Notes: generated by a model not told the origin, from the letters alone. A stretch of 38,058 nt of DNA from Pseudonocardiales bacterium (GCA_003243915.1 QHCC01000048.1:1-38058); one strand, 5' to 3'. Shown: positions 25,291 through 32,689, counted from the first letter of the stretch. Made by a program: numbers and translations.

Positions 25291-25569
25291 AAGCGGAGCG
25301 CCCCCGCGCACACCGTGCGAGCAGGTGACCACCAGGCGGTGAGGTGCTGACTCACCAGCTGTTTCCCCGCTGGTGCTCGGTCACCCAGCTGTTTTCCCCG
25401 CTGGTGCTCGGTTTGCACCCACGAAACCGGTCACCAGCGGGGAAAACAAGTGCCGCAGCGGTCACCAGCGGGGAAAACAAGTGCCGCAGCGGTCACCCAG
25501 CGGGGAAGTGGCCGGCACGCGATGTGCGCTGGCGCAAGAGGAAACCCCCGGTGGATAAGTCGCTAGGCG
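25291..25569 (+). other. Region between dnaE2 and the exported-protein cluster
   Basis: No gene is supported in these 279 bases. They hold the second nested palindrome (about 25360-25508), preceded by AGGTGACCACCA at 25323 (also found at the right end of copy 1) and followed by a degenerate GATGTGCGCTGGCGCAAGAG at about 25521 related to the GATGAGCGCTTGCGCGAAGAG of copy 1. As it lies between convergent genes, the palindrome could end transcription from both sides. Confidence 0.65.
25362..25508 (+). repeat. Nested palindromic repeat, copy 2 (3' of dnaE2)
   Basis: Left arms: TTTCCCCGCTGGTG (25362-25375) and TGTTTTCCCCGCTGGTG (25390-25406). Right arms: CACCAGCGGGGAAAACA at 25432-25448, again at 25463-25479, and a third with an inserted C at about 25494-25508. 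The right arms belong to a 31-base tandem unit (25429-25459, 25460-25490, then a partial third). The core 25390-25448 differs from copy 1 at a single base in the loop (A at 25421 for G at 13903). Copy 2 thus has one more right arm than copy 1. Confidence 0.9.
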
Positions 25570-26154
25570 CTAGCGGCTGACGTAGTGCAGGGTGATCGTG
25601 GCGGACTTGCAGGCATCCTGGTTGACGGACTTGTCGTTGAAGCCGATCGAGGCACCCCCGAAGCCTGTCGAACGGCCGGGTGTGAGCAGCACATTCACCG
25701 CCATCGTGACATCGGCGAGCACGAAGTCGCTGGCGTCGCACGGCCCAGCCGCGGCAACGATCGCCTTGGTCACCGCGGTGATGCTCACGGTGATCGCTGT
25801 CACGTAGGCCCTGCGCCCACCGCGATTGGCGACGATGCCGGTGATCACCTCGGGGCCGATACCGGGCGCGAGTCCGGTGATCACGGCGGTCTGGGTGATC
25901 GTCACGTCGGCGTTCACCCCGGAACCCGCATCCGGGGTGCAGTGCGCCGGCGCGGCCCGGGCGGACGACGAGCCGCGGGGGCTCACGGCCAGTGCGGCAC
26001 TGGCAAGAAGCAGCAACACGATCGCGTTGGTCGAGCGGCTCCGGCCGGCCCGAGACACCAGCACGAACGCCACGCCGACGAGCAGGCAGGCGGCCGCCAG
26101 GATCAGGATCGCGGCGAGCGGGGACCCGGTAGTCGCCAGGTCGACGCACTTCAC
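25570..26154 (-). CDS. Exported paralogue of the AYW-type protein with an N-terminal LATTG-plus-membrane segment
   Basis: The 194-residue product has an odd N-terminus: CVDLATTGSP (LATTG at residues 6-10), a hydrophobic stretch (12-33) and a basic SRAGRSR, which together look like a C-terminal sorting signal for a class E sortase. A second hydrophobic stretch (43-58) follows, then a domain (80-194) clearly paralogous to the 159-residue protein at 27712-28191: DVTITQTAVITGLAPGI against LVITQTSVISGMAPGV, and NQDACKSATITLHY against NQDGCKGATVALAY. Cys139 and Cys182 match Cys104 and Cys147 there and may form a disulfide. GTG 26154 has AGG six bases upstream; a start at GTG Val33 would leave an ordinary signal peptide. 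It is last of three co-oriented genes. Confidence 0.7.
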   Translation of the reverse strand: MKCVDLATTGSPLAAILILAAACLLVGVAFVLVSRAGRSRSTNAIVLLLLASAALAVSPRGSSSARAAPAHCTPDAGSGVNADVTITQTAVITGLAPGIGPEVITGIVANRGGRRAYVTAITVSITAVTKAIVAAAGPCDASDFVLADVTMAVNVLLTPGRSTGFGGASIGFNDKSVNQDACKSATITLHYVSR

Positions 26155-26211
26155 CGCACACCTGTCCGGCCGTCGGGCGTCGACCTCGACGGGGCGGCAA
26201 CCGAACGGCGC

Positions 26212-27612
26212 TCAGGCATTGAGCTTCGCCGTCGCCGATATCACAGCGGGCGCGCTCGCGGTAACCGTGTCGGTGTAGGGACCGAGGGCGCCGTAGCCCG
26301 GATGGAAGGTCGAGCTCACCGACGAGACCGACTGGCCGTGGGCGATGGTGACGGTGGTGGGGCTCACCGATCCGGTCACTGGGGCGAGCGTGACGGTGAG
26401 GTCGACTCCGAGGTTGGTGACGGGGCTGCCGCTCGCGTCGGCGAGCATGAGCTTCGATGCGAATGTCCCGGCGCTGATACCCAGCACGAGGGAGCAGCCG
26501 TTGTAGATCAACGCGAATGCCGTGCCCGAGGCGGGCGTGGTGCATACCGTCGTCGTGTTGCCGCTCCAGGCCAGGTTGGTGGGGGCGGCAGAGACGGTGA
26601 AGGACGCGCTCACCGCAGGCGTGAGCGATCCGTCAGAGGCTGTCAGGGTGTACGCACCACTCTTGTTGATCAAGCAGCCGGCGAAGGTGGCGACGCCGGC
26701 GGCCGCAATCCGCGGGTTGGCCGTGCACCCCAGCAGCGCTCCGGCCGGAGTGGTGATCGCCAGCGTCACCGAGCTCGTGTCGGAGGAAATCGTGTTACCC
26801 CCGGCATCCTGGATCGTGACGATTGGCTGACTGAAGAACTTTCCGTTCACGAACGAGTCGCTGGGTGAAACACTGAACGTGAGCCTGGCCGCAGGGCCGA
26901 TGCCGATCGTGATCGAGGCGCTCGCGACGGTGAGCGGTCCGTCCGTGGCCACCAGGATGTAGCTGCCGGGCTTGTTGATCGCGCAACCGCTGAACGTCGC
27001 GACACCCGCGAGCGCCGAACGCGGATTCGCCGTGCAGCTCAGGGTCGCACCGGCTGGGGTCTGGATGGCCAGACTCACCGCGCTCACGTTCGTCGTGATG
27101 ACGTTGCCGGCACCGTCCTTGATGGCGACGACCGGCTGGCTCGGGAACGCGACGCCGCCGGTCGAATTCGATGGCTGCGTGGTGAACACCAGCTCGGTCG
27201 GCGTCTGCACGGCGACCGTGACGGAGGCAGGGACGCTCGTGGCCGTCCAACTGCGGGAGACGGCGGTGACGGTGTAGGCGTAGGTGCCGGCGGCGATCCC
27301 CGACTCGGTGCAGGTGAGGGCTGAGGTGGTCGTGCCCGGGCTGGTAGCGCACGCGGCTGCCGCGACGTTGGAGCTGTCGGTCCGCACCAGGTAGTAACCG
27401 ATCGGGGCGGGGGTGCCGGTCGACGCGCTCCAGGTGAGCGTCACCGTCGCGGGCGTGGGCGAGGTTGCGGAGACGACCGGGGCGCTCAGTGTTCCGGTCT
27501 GCGCGGAGCCGCTGCCCGACCCCGAGGAGTGCCAGTACGCTGCGGCACTGGGGGCGGCGAGCGTTGCCGCGACCCAGAGACTGGGCAGGATGAGTAGTCC
27601 GCGCCGGAGCAT
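26212..27612 (-). CDS. Secreted multidomain Ig/fibronectin-type protein with AYWxSSG mature start
   Basis: The 466-residue product has a signal peptide (about 1-25, ending PSAAA) and a mature start AYWHSSGSGSGSAQTGT like the smaller upstream protein. A fibronectin type III domain spans about 42-136, then two Ig-like repeats lie at 139-239 and 241-341; both contain CTANPR...GVATF.GC.INK.G.Y. A last domain runs 343-466. Eight cysteines (88/101, 193/210, 296/313, 357/373) fall one pair per domain, as in an extracellular disulfide-stabilised rod. No C-terminal anchor is present before the TGA. AAAGGAG lies 8 bases before the ATG, so it has its own ribosome site. It looks like a surface adhesin or fibre component. 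Confidence 0.78.
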   Translation of the reverse strand: MLRRGLLILPSLWVAATLAAPSAAAYWHSSGSGSGSAQTGTLSAPVVSATSPTPATVTLTWSASTGTPAPIGYYLVRTDSSNVAAAACATSPGTTTSALTCTESGIAAGTYAYTVTAVSRSWTATSVPASVTVAVQTPTELVFTTQPSNSTGGVAFPSQPVVAIKDGAGNVITTNVSAVSLAIQTPAGATLSCTANPRSALAGVATFSGCAINKPGSYILVATDGPLTVASASITIGIGPAARLTFSVSPSDSFVNGKFFSQPIVTIQDAGGNTISSDTSSVTLAITTPAGALLGCTANPRIAAAGVATFAGCLINKSGAYTLTASDGSLTPAVSASFTVSAAPTNLAWSGNTTTVCTTPASGTAFALIYNGCSLVLGISAGTFASKLMLADASGSPVTNLGVDLTVTLAPVTGSVSPTTVTIAHGQSVSSVSSTFHPGYGALGPYTDTVTASAPAVISATAKLNA

Positions 27613-27667
27613 CCTGCTAGCTCCTTTCGGTCGCGACCGCCGTCAGAACATGGGCGTGCCCGCACAC

Positions 27668-27694
27668 GGCGACCCCTGGGGAGCAGGGGCCGCC
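27668..27694 (-). terminator. Hairpin between two exported-protein genes (possible attenuator or processing site)
   Basis: GGCG-A-CCCCTG, loop GGGAG, CAGGGG-C-CGCC forms a 10-pair stem with one A/C mismatch. No run of T follows on the minus strand, so it is not a classical terminator; it may cut down read-through or stabilise the upstream message so that the small protein is made in excess. Confidence 0.4.
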
Positions 27695-27711
27695 GTCACG
27701 CGGGTCGTTCG

Positions 27712-28191
27712 TTAGTTGCTGGTGTAGGCCAGGGCAACCGTTGCGCCCTTGCAGCCGTCCTGGTTGCTGCCGGTGTTGTTGAACGCGATAGTGGCGCCGG
27801 TGAAGTTGGTCGAAGTGCCTGCTGCGACGTCAACGTTGACGGGCATCGTGGCGCCGGACAGGGTGTAGTCGGCCGCGGCGCAGGTGCCGGCTGGCGCACC
27901 GGCGGCCTTGGTTACCCCGGAGATGCTGACCGTCACCGACGTGACGAACGCGCTGTTCGTCGCATTGTTCGCCACAGTGCCGCTGATCGTCTGAGCAGCC
28001 ACCCCCGGCGCCATGCCGGAGATCACGCTGGTCTGGGTGATCACCAGGGTGCTCGCGCCGGTGCCGGTGCCCGCGGTGCCGGTACCGGTGCCTGACGAGG
28101 TCCAGTACGCGAAGGCCAAGCCACCCCCCACGGCGACGACGCCCACACCGACAAGCACGGCCACGATCTTCTTCCTGCTGAATTTGGACAT
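27712..28191 (-). CDS. Small exported protein with AYWTSSG mature start (TasA/camelysin-like export signal)
   Basis: The 159-residue protein opens with a basic n-region (MSKFSRKK), a hydrophobic core to residue 27 and AFAYWTSSGTGTGTAGTGTG. This resembles the SipW-dependent class of signal peptides of TasA/CalY proteins (hydrophobic core, then AYFTD-like residues and G/T repeats). The mature domain (about 48-159) is rich in Thr, Ser, Ala, Val and Gly, predicted all-beta, with one cysteine pair (Cys104, Cys147). A paralogue is encoded two genes downstream. GGAG lies 7 bases before the ATG. A TAAGGT at 28302-28297 could be the -10 of a promoter with a leader of about 100 bases. A fibre or pilus-like subunit is plausible but unproven; no SipW-type peptidase gene is in the window. 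Confidence 0.75.
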   Translation of the reverse strand: MSKFSRKKIVAVLVGVGVVAVGGGLAFAYWTSSGTGTGTAGTGTGASTLVITQTSVISGMAPGVAAQTISGTVANNATNSAFVTSVTVSISGVTKAAGAPAGTCAAADYTLSGATMPVNVDVAAGTSTNFTGATIAFNNTGSNQDGCKGATVALAYTSN

Positions 28192-28469
28192 GACTGATCT
28201 CCATCAAGTGGATTGGCGAGACGCACCCCGGCCGCCTGGGACCCCGTCAACCAGGCTGGCAATACGTTCCGGCCCTCCTGTCGGCGAGCCAGCGTCACCT
28301 TAACATGAATTTGACATCGGGCAACCAGGGCCGAAGGTCCCCTTGCGAGCGGCCATGGCCCGGCGGTGACCCAGCGAGGCGATCCGCACGCGGCAGCACC
28401 CGCCGCACTCATCGCAGTGCGGTGCCGTCGGCCGGCTTACCGGGGCTCAGCCACAGCTACCCTGACGGC
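28192..28469. other. Divergent intergenic region of the exported-protein and lipoprotein genes
   Basis: These 278 bases hold no gene. On the minus strand a TAAGGT at 28302-28297 is a candidate -10 for the exported-protein cluster, leaving a leader of about 100 bases with GGAG near its end. A locally AT-richer patch (about 28296-28318) fits a promoter. On the plus strand TACCCT at 28458-28463 serves the lipoprotein gene. Confidence 0.4.
28458..28463 (+). promoter_or_regulatory. -10 box of leaderless promoter for the lipoprotein gene
   Basis: TACCCT ends 6 bases before ATG 28470, with no ribosome-binding sequence between. Confidence 0.5.
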
Positions 28470-29039
28470 ATGCTGTCTGCCCTGCGCGTTGCGCGTCGCG
28501 GCGCCGTGGCTTCGGCCGCACTCGTCCTGACTGTCGCGACAGCCGGGTGCGCTGCACACCATGCCTCGTCGCGGCACGGCACGTCGTCCTCGACGTCGCC
28601 GCCATCCTCAGTGGCCGTGCGTTGGTGGTCGAACACCGCGGTGAAGGTCGGCAGCACGATCAGCGCCGCGCGCCCGGATTCCGCCGCCGCAGCGCTGCAC
28701 CCGTCACAGGGCGACTACTGCGGCATGCTCAAGCAGACTCTCGCGGCGCAGAACCTGATCCTGTCTGCCCTCGCCGACTCCGATCCCGCCCTGCTCACCA
28801 GCACCAGGGCGTTCGTGGCGGAGATCGAGGGGGTCGCTTCGGCCAGTGTCAGCGCGCAGTGGCACGTGCTCGGCCCGGCCGCCGTCGCCGTGGTGAAGTC
28901 CGGCGGTAACACCAAGGCGCTGCCCTCCGGCGACCTCGCTGCCGTGTCCAGGGCGGGCACCGCGATCACCGCCGATGCGCAGCAGAACTGCGGTGTGGAC
29001 CTCTCCGGCGTGATTGCCCTGCTCGGCGGCGTGAAGTAG
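28470..29039 (+). CDS. Putative lipoprotein, function unknown
   Basis: The 189-residue product has a lipoprotein signal peptide: basic start (MLSALRVARRG), hydrophobic core, and lipobox TAGC with the cysteine at about residue 28, then a Ser/Thr/Pro-rich linker (about 30-50). The mature domain is mostly helical, with two more cysteines (GDYCGMLKQT and QNCGVDLSG), probably disulfide-linked. It should be lipid-anchored on the outer face of the membrane. I recognise no enzyme motif. The next gene is convergent, only 4 bases away. ATG 28470 is fixed by both the signal peptide and the -10 box. Confidence 0.75.
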   Translation: MLSALRVARRGAVASAALVLTVATAGCAAHHASSRHGTSSSTSPPSSVAVRWWSNTAVKVGSTISAARPDSAAAALHPSQGDYCGMLKQTLAAQNLILSALADSDPALLTSTRAFVAEIEGVASASVSAQWHVLGPAAVAVVKSGGNTKALPSGDLAAVSRAGTAITADAQQNCGVDLSGVIALLGGVK

Positions 29040-29043
29040 GCGG

Positions 29044-29706
29044 CTACCGCTGCGGTGGGTACTCCTGGGTCGGGGGGTACGGCGGGCCCTGCTGGTAGCC
29101 GGGCTGAGCCTGGTAACCCGGCGGCGGGCCCTGCTGGTAGCCGGGCTGCGGTTGGTAGCCCGGCGGGGGCTGCTGGTACCCGGGAGCGCCACCGTAGCTC
29201 AGCCGCGCGCGGCGCTCGCCGTCCTGCTCGATGAGCCGGTTCAGCGTCTGCTGCATCGCGTCCGAGCGCGGAATGTTGTCCAGCCGCTGCTGGCCCTGCT
29301 CGCCGGCCGACTCGATGGTCAGCGTGCCTGCCTTGACGATGCGGTCCCACAGCGACTGCGAGAAGCCCACGTCGTTGATGCGCTGCAGCGAGATGTCGCG
29401 CCCGTCATGGCGCAGCACGCCCTTGCGGATCAGCACGCGGTGGGTCGTGAAGACGTAGTGCGTCGTGCGCCAACCGATCCACGGTGTGAAGGTGAGCCAC
29501 GACAGCAGCGCCAACCCCACCACCACGATGAGGCCGATGACCACCAGCCGCACGGTGCCCTTGTCGGGCGCGAAGGCTATCCCGACGCCACCGGCCGCGC
29601 AGATGACGAAGAACCACAACGTGGCGGGCACGAGCGTGATCCAGTGCGGATGCAGGTGCTCGACGACCTGTTCGTCGTCGGCGAGGACCTTGTCGGGGTA
29701 AGGCAC
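29044..29706 (-). CDS. PH-domain (bPH2/YdbS-like) membrane protein with PGYQ-rich tail
   Basis: The 220-residue protein has two membrane segments (about 24-44 and 52-74) followed by a bacterial PH domain (about 75-170: WRTTHYVFTTHRVLIRKGVLRHDGRDISLQRINDV) and a low-complexity tail (173-220) with repeated PGYQ units. The tail is coded by a 42-base tandem DNA repeat (29083-29124 and 29125-29166, then a partial). CGGAGG lies 5 bases before GTG 29706. The gene precedes birA and accD as in Mycobacterium tuberculosis (Rv3278c). The molecular role of this family is not established. Confidence 0.85.
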   Translation of the reverse strand: MPYPDKVLADDEQVVEHLHPHWITLVPATLWFFVICAAGGVGIAFAPDKGTVRLVVIGLIVVVGLALLSWLTFTPWIGWRTTHYVFTTHRVLIRKGVLRHDGRDISLQRINDVGFSQSLWDRIVKAGTLTIESAGEQGQQRLDNIPRSDAMQQTLNRLIEQDGERRARLSYGGAPGYQQPPPGYQPQPGYQQGPPPGYQAQPGYQQGPPYPPTQEYPPQR

Positions 29707-29773
29707 GGCAACCTCCGGGAGCTGGTCAGGCCCACGCTATCGGGTCGCCGCCCGTTTGCCGATTTGCGCGCGC

Positions 29774-30574
29774 TCACCCGGGCCGCACATGCTCGACGTC
29801 GCCCGCTCCGATCATCCGGACGACGCCGCCGACATCGACCTGCAGCCGGCCGCCGGAATCGACGCCGACGGCGCTGCCGCGGGCCACCGAGCCGTCGATC
29901 CCCGTCACGGCGACGACCTGGCCCAGGGTGGCGCAGGACGCGCGGTAGGCCGCTCCCAGGCCGCAGGTCTCGGCATCGCCGCCGGCGTCGACCCACTGGG
30001 AGTACCGCGTGTCCAGCCGCGCGAGCACCGCGGCCAGCAACTCAGCGCGGTCGAGCCCGAGGGCGCCACACAGTGCCAGGGACGTCGCGGACTCGACGGC
30101 GAGCGCGTCGCGCCCGGCGCTGACATTGATCCCCATCCCGATCACGACGGCCTCGCCCCTGGTCTGGGCCAGGATGCCCGCGACCTTGCCGAACGACGCC
30201 GGATCCGACCCGATACCGGCCAGCACGTCGTTGGGCCACTTCAGGGCTACCTCGACTCCAGCCACCGCGCCGAGGGCTTCGTGCACGGCGACGCCCGCGA
30301 GCAGCGGCAGCCAGCCCCATCTCAGCAGGGGCACCCCCGGACGCAGCAGCACCGAGAACGTCAGCCCCGTGCCCGGCGCGCAGGTCCAGCTACGGTCCAG
30401 CCGGCCCCGGCCCGCTCGCTGGTACTCCGCAACGAGGACGGTGCGGTCCGGCGCGCCGACGTCGGCCAGCAGATCGCCGTTCGTCGACGCCGTCTCGGCG
30501 ACGACGCGAACCGGGCCCCACCCCGCCCCCAGTGCGGCACGCAGGTCGTCGGCGCCGCGCTCGAGGTCGCCCAT
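29774..30574 (-). CDS. birA: Biotin-[acetyl-CoA-carboxylase] ligase
   Basis: The 266-residue enzyme activates biotin as biotinyl-AMP and attaches it to the carrier lysine of acyl-CoA carboxylase alpha subunits. The substrate loop GRGRLDRSW is near residue 56, and VALKWPNDVL carries the catalytic lysine. It has no N-terminal helix-turn-helix, so it is a monofunctional class I ligase and not a repressor. The start ATG 30574 has TACGGT 6 bases upstream, so its message is probably leaderless. It is divergent from accD, whose product needs a biotinylated partner; the alpha subunit itself is not encoded in the window. Confidence 0.95.
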   Translation of the reverse strand: MGDLERGADDLRAALGAGWGPVRVVAETASTNGDLLADVGAPDRTVLVAEYQRAGRGRLDRSWTCAPGTGLTFSVLLRPGVPLLRWGWLPLLAGVAVHEALGAVAGVEVALKWPNDVLAGIGSDPASFGKVAGILAQTRGEAVVIGMGINVSAGRDALAVESATSLALCGALGLDRAELLAAVLARLDTRYSQWVDAGGDAETCGLGAAYRASCATLGQVVAVTGIDGSVARGSAVGVDSGGRLQVDVGGVVRMIGAGDVEHVRPG

Positions 30575-30580
30575 GCCGCC

Positions 30581-30586
30581 ACCGTA
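30581..30586 (-). promoter_or_regulatory. -10 box of leaderless birA promoter
   Basis: TACGGT on the minus strand ends 6 bases before ATG 30574. Confidence 0.5.
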
Positions 30587-30641
30587 GTGCCGGGTCCGGC
30601 GAGATCAGTCACTCACGGCCTCGCGCGGTCTCGCCGCGGAT

Positions 30642-30647
30642 TAGGCT
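30642..30647 (+). promoter_or_regulatory. -10 box of accD promoter
   Basis: TAGGCT ends 8 bases before ATG 30656. The same hexamer and spacing are found at purK. Confidence 0.45.
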
Positions 30648-30655
30648 GACTGGCC

Positions 30656-32254
30656 ATGGCAGCAGAGCCCGTCGACGGCGCCGCGGCGCCGGACCCGCAC
30701 AGCACGGCCGGCAAGCTGGCCGACCTGGACCGCCGCTACGACGAGGCCGTCCACGCGGGGTCTGCCCGGGCCGTCGACAAGCAGCACGCGAAGGGCAAGA
30801 AGACGGCCCGCGAGCGGATCGACGCCCTGCTCGATGAAGGCTCGTTCGTCGAGCTCGACGAGTTCGCCCGGCACCGCTCGACCACGTTCGGCATGGCTGC
30901 GAGCCGACCGCTCGGCGACGGCGTGGTCACCGGATACGGGGCGGTCGACGGGCGGCCGGTGTGCGTGTTCAGCCAGGACGTCACGGTCTTCGGCGGCAGC
31001 CTCGGTGAGGTCTACGGCGAGAAGATCGTCAAGGTGCTCGACTTCGCGATGAAGACGGGCTGCCCGGTGGTCGGCATCAACGAGGGCGGCGGCGCACGCA
31101 TCCAGGAGGGCGTCGTCAGCCTGGGCCTGTACGGCGAGATCTTCCGCCGCAACGTGCACGCGTCGGGCGTCATCCCGCAGATCTCGCTGATCATGGGCGC
31201 GGCAGCGGGCGGGCACGTCTACTCCCCCGCCCTCACCGACTTCGTCGTCATGGTCGACAAGACCTCGCAGATGTTCATCACCGGCCCCGACGTCGTGAAG
31301 ACCGTCACCGGCGAGGAGGTCACCCTCGAGGAGCTCGGCGGTGCGCGCACCCACAACACCACCAGCGGCAACGCCCATTACCTCGGCACCGACGAGGACG
31401 ACGCGATCAACTACGTCAAGGCGTTGCTGTCCTACCTGCCCAGCAACAACCTCGACCCGCTACCCGGCTACGACACCGCGGTCTCGCTCGACGTCGAGGA
31501 CTCCGACGTGTTCCTCGACACGTTCATCCCGGACTCGGCCAACCAGCCCTACGACATGCACGTGATCATCGAGCACCTGCTCGACGACGGCGAGTTCCTC
31601 GAGGTGCACGCGCTGTTCGCGCAGAACATCGTCGTGGGCTTCGGCCGCATCGAGGGTCAGCCGGTGGGCATCGTCGCCAACCAGCCGATGCATTTCGCCG
31701 GCTGCCTCGACATCGACGCGTCGGAGAAGGCCGCCCGCTTCGTGCGCACCTGCGACGCGTTCAACGTCGCGGTGATCACCCTCGTCGACGTCCCCGGCTT
31801 CCTGCCCGGTGTCGGGCAGGAACACGCCGGCATCATCCGCCGCGGCGCGAAGCTGATCTACGCCTACGCCGAGGCGACCGTCCCGCTGATCACCATCGTC
31901 ACCCGCAAGGCCTTCGGCGGCGCCTACGACGTGATGGGCTCCAAGCACCTCGGGGCCGACATCAACGTGGCCTGGCCCTCCGCCCAGATCGCGGTGATGG
32001 GTGCACAGGGTGCCGTGAACGTCCTGCACCGCAAGGCGCTCGCCAAGGCCGCGGATGCTGAGGCGTTGCGCGCGAAGGTCGTCACCGAGTACGAGGACAC
32101 CCTGGTCAACCCGTACGTGGCCGCCGAGCGCGGCTACATCGACTCGGTCATCCCACCGTCGCTCACCCGCTCCTACGTGGTGAAGTCACTGCGGATGCTG
32201 CGCAACAAGCGCGAGACGCTGCCGCCGAAGAAGCACGGCAACATCCCGCTGTGA
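30656..32254 (+). CDS. Acyl-CoA carboxylase beta subunit (propionyl-CoA carboxylase type)
   Basis: The 532-residue carboxyltransferase moves the carboxyl group from biotin to acyl-CoA, giving methylmalonyl- or malonyl-CoA. Conserved blocks are [22 protein letters not shown] near the N-terminus, the first oxyanion region [11 protein letters not shown] (about 142-152) and the second [14 protein letters not shown] (about 418-431). Asp425 corresponds by alignment to the residue that gives propionyl-CoA preference in Streptomyces PccB (D422), so a PCC-like or AccD5-like specificity is likely. It is followed by the epsilon subunit with a 4-base overlap, and birA lies upstream in divergent orientation, the layout of Rv3279c-Rv3281. 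Confidence 0.95.
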   Translation: MAAEPVDGAAAPDPHSTAGKLADLDRRYDEAVHAGSARAVDKQHAKGKKTARERIDALLDEGSFVELDEFARHRSTTFGMAASRPLGDGVVTGYGAVDGRPVCVFSQDVTVFGGSLGEVYGEKIVKVLDFAMKTGCPVVGINEGGGARIQEGVVSLGLYGEIFRRNVHASGVIPQISLIMGAAAGGHVYSPALTDFVVMVDKTSQMFITGPDVVKTVTGEEVTLEELGGARTHNTTSGNAHYLGTDEDDAINYVKALLSYLPSNNLDPLPGYDTAVSLDVEDSDVFLDTFIPDSANQPYDMHVIIEHLLDDGEFLEVHALFAQNIVVGFGRIEGQPVGIVANQPMHFAGCLDIDASEKAARFVRTCDAFNVAVITLVDVPGFLPGVGQEHAGIIRRGAKLIYAYAEATVPLITIVTRKAFGGAYDVMGSKHLGADINVAWPSAQIAVMGAQGAVNVLHRKALAKAADAEALRAKVVTEYEDTLVNPYVAAERGYIDSVIPPSLTRSYVVKSLRMLRNKRETLPPKKHGNIPL

Positions 32255-32475
32255 GTGCCTCGGACCAGCCGGCGCTTCGCATCGTGCGGGGCGCACCGAC
32301 GCCCGAAGAGCTCGCGGCGGTGACAGCGCTCGTCACTGCCGTGTCCAGCGGTGCCGGCGCCGCCGCGAGCGATGCCCGGCCCGGGCCGCGCGAGGGCCGA
32401 TGGAACGACCCTGGCGCGAGTCACCGCCGCCCCTGGCGCCCCGGCCCCGGCGCCTGGCGCGCCTCGCTCCGCTGA
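32251..32475 (+). CDS. Acyl-CoA carboxylase epsilon subunit
   Basis: The 74-residue protein belongs to the small epsilon subunits that stabilise actinobacterial acyl-CoA carboxylases. The recognisable core is [24 protein letters not shown] near the N-terminus, and the C-terminus ends GAWRASLR as is typical. The middle is low in complexity (Gly, Ala, Pro, Arg). The GTG start overlaps the accD stop by 4 bases (32251-32254), so the two subunits are translated in step. The last codons and stop are part of a short direct repeat (32459-32480). Confidence 0.88.
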   Translation: MSASDQPALRIVRGAPTPEELAAVTALVTAVSSGAGAAASDARPGPREGRWNDPGASHRRPWRPGPGAWRASLR

Positions 32476-32539
32476 CCAGTCCACGGGGTGGGCGGCGCCC
32501 GGCCAGCAGTGAGCAGGGCGCCTCGCTCCGCTGAGCAGT
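32459..32539 (+). repeat. Direct repeat at the accE 3' end
   Basis: GCGCCTCGCTCCGCTGACCAGT (32459-32480) recurs with one change at 32518-32539, 59 bases apart. The first copy includes the accE stop codon. The rest of the 214-base gap up to 32689 holds no supported gene. The motif type is a common GC-rich intergenic element in actinomycetes. Confidence 0.6.
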
Positions 32540-32677
32540 GTGTGCGACGTAGCGACCGCCTTCCTGTACACCGATTCGGACGTTCTGCTCGAACGGTGGC
32601 ACGCCCGCGCGACCGGCGGCCAGGTACGGCGGCCGTGACTTCCTGGCCCTGTAAGGCCTCGCGCCCACATCCTGGGT

Positions 32678-32683
32678 CACACT
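32678..32683 (+). promoter_or_regulatory. -10 box of leaderless promoter for the membrane molybdoenzyme
   Basis: CACACT ends 6 bases before GTG 32690. It differs from TANNNT at the first base only, and the GGAGCT spacer might double as a ribosome site. Confidence 0.4.
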
Positions 32684-32689
32684 GGAGCT

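Noticed and set aside
25429-25508. Regularly spaced 31-base repeats, CRISPR-like at first sight
   Set aside because: There are no variable spacers, only two to three units, and the units are the arms of a palindrome; no cas gene is near.
25344-25580. Open frame of about 78 codons over the second palindrome
   Set aside because: It consists of translated repeat arms and runs into the end of the convergent gene; no ribosome site or homology is seen.
26152-26214. Stop-codon recoding (read-through or selenocysteine) of the Ig-rod gene
   Set aside because: Kept only as a low-interest finding: no recoding signal is visible and the codons after TGA do not look like linker sequence.
32540-32638. 32-residue frame after accE starting with GTG
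   Set aside because: No ribosome site or homology recognised; it starts at the edge of a repeat. It may be a gene remnant but this cannot be shown.
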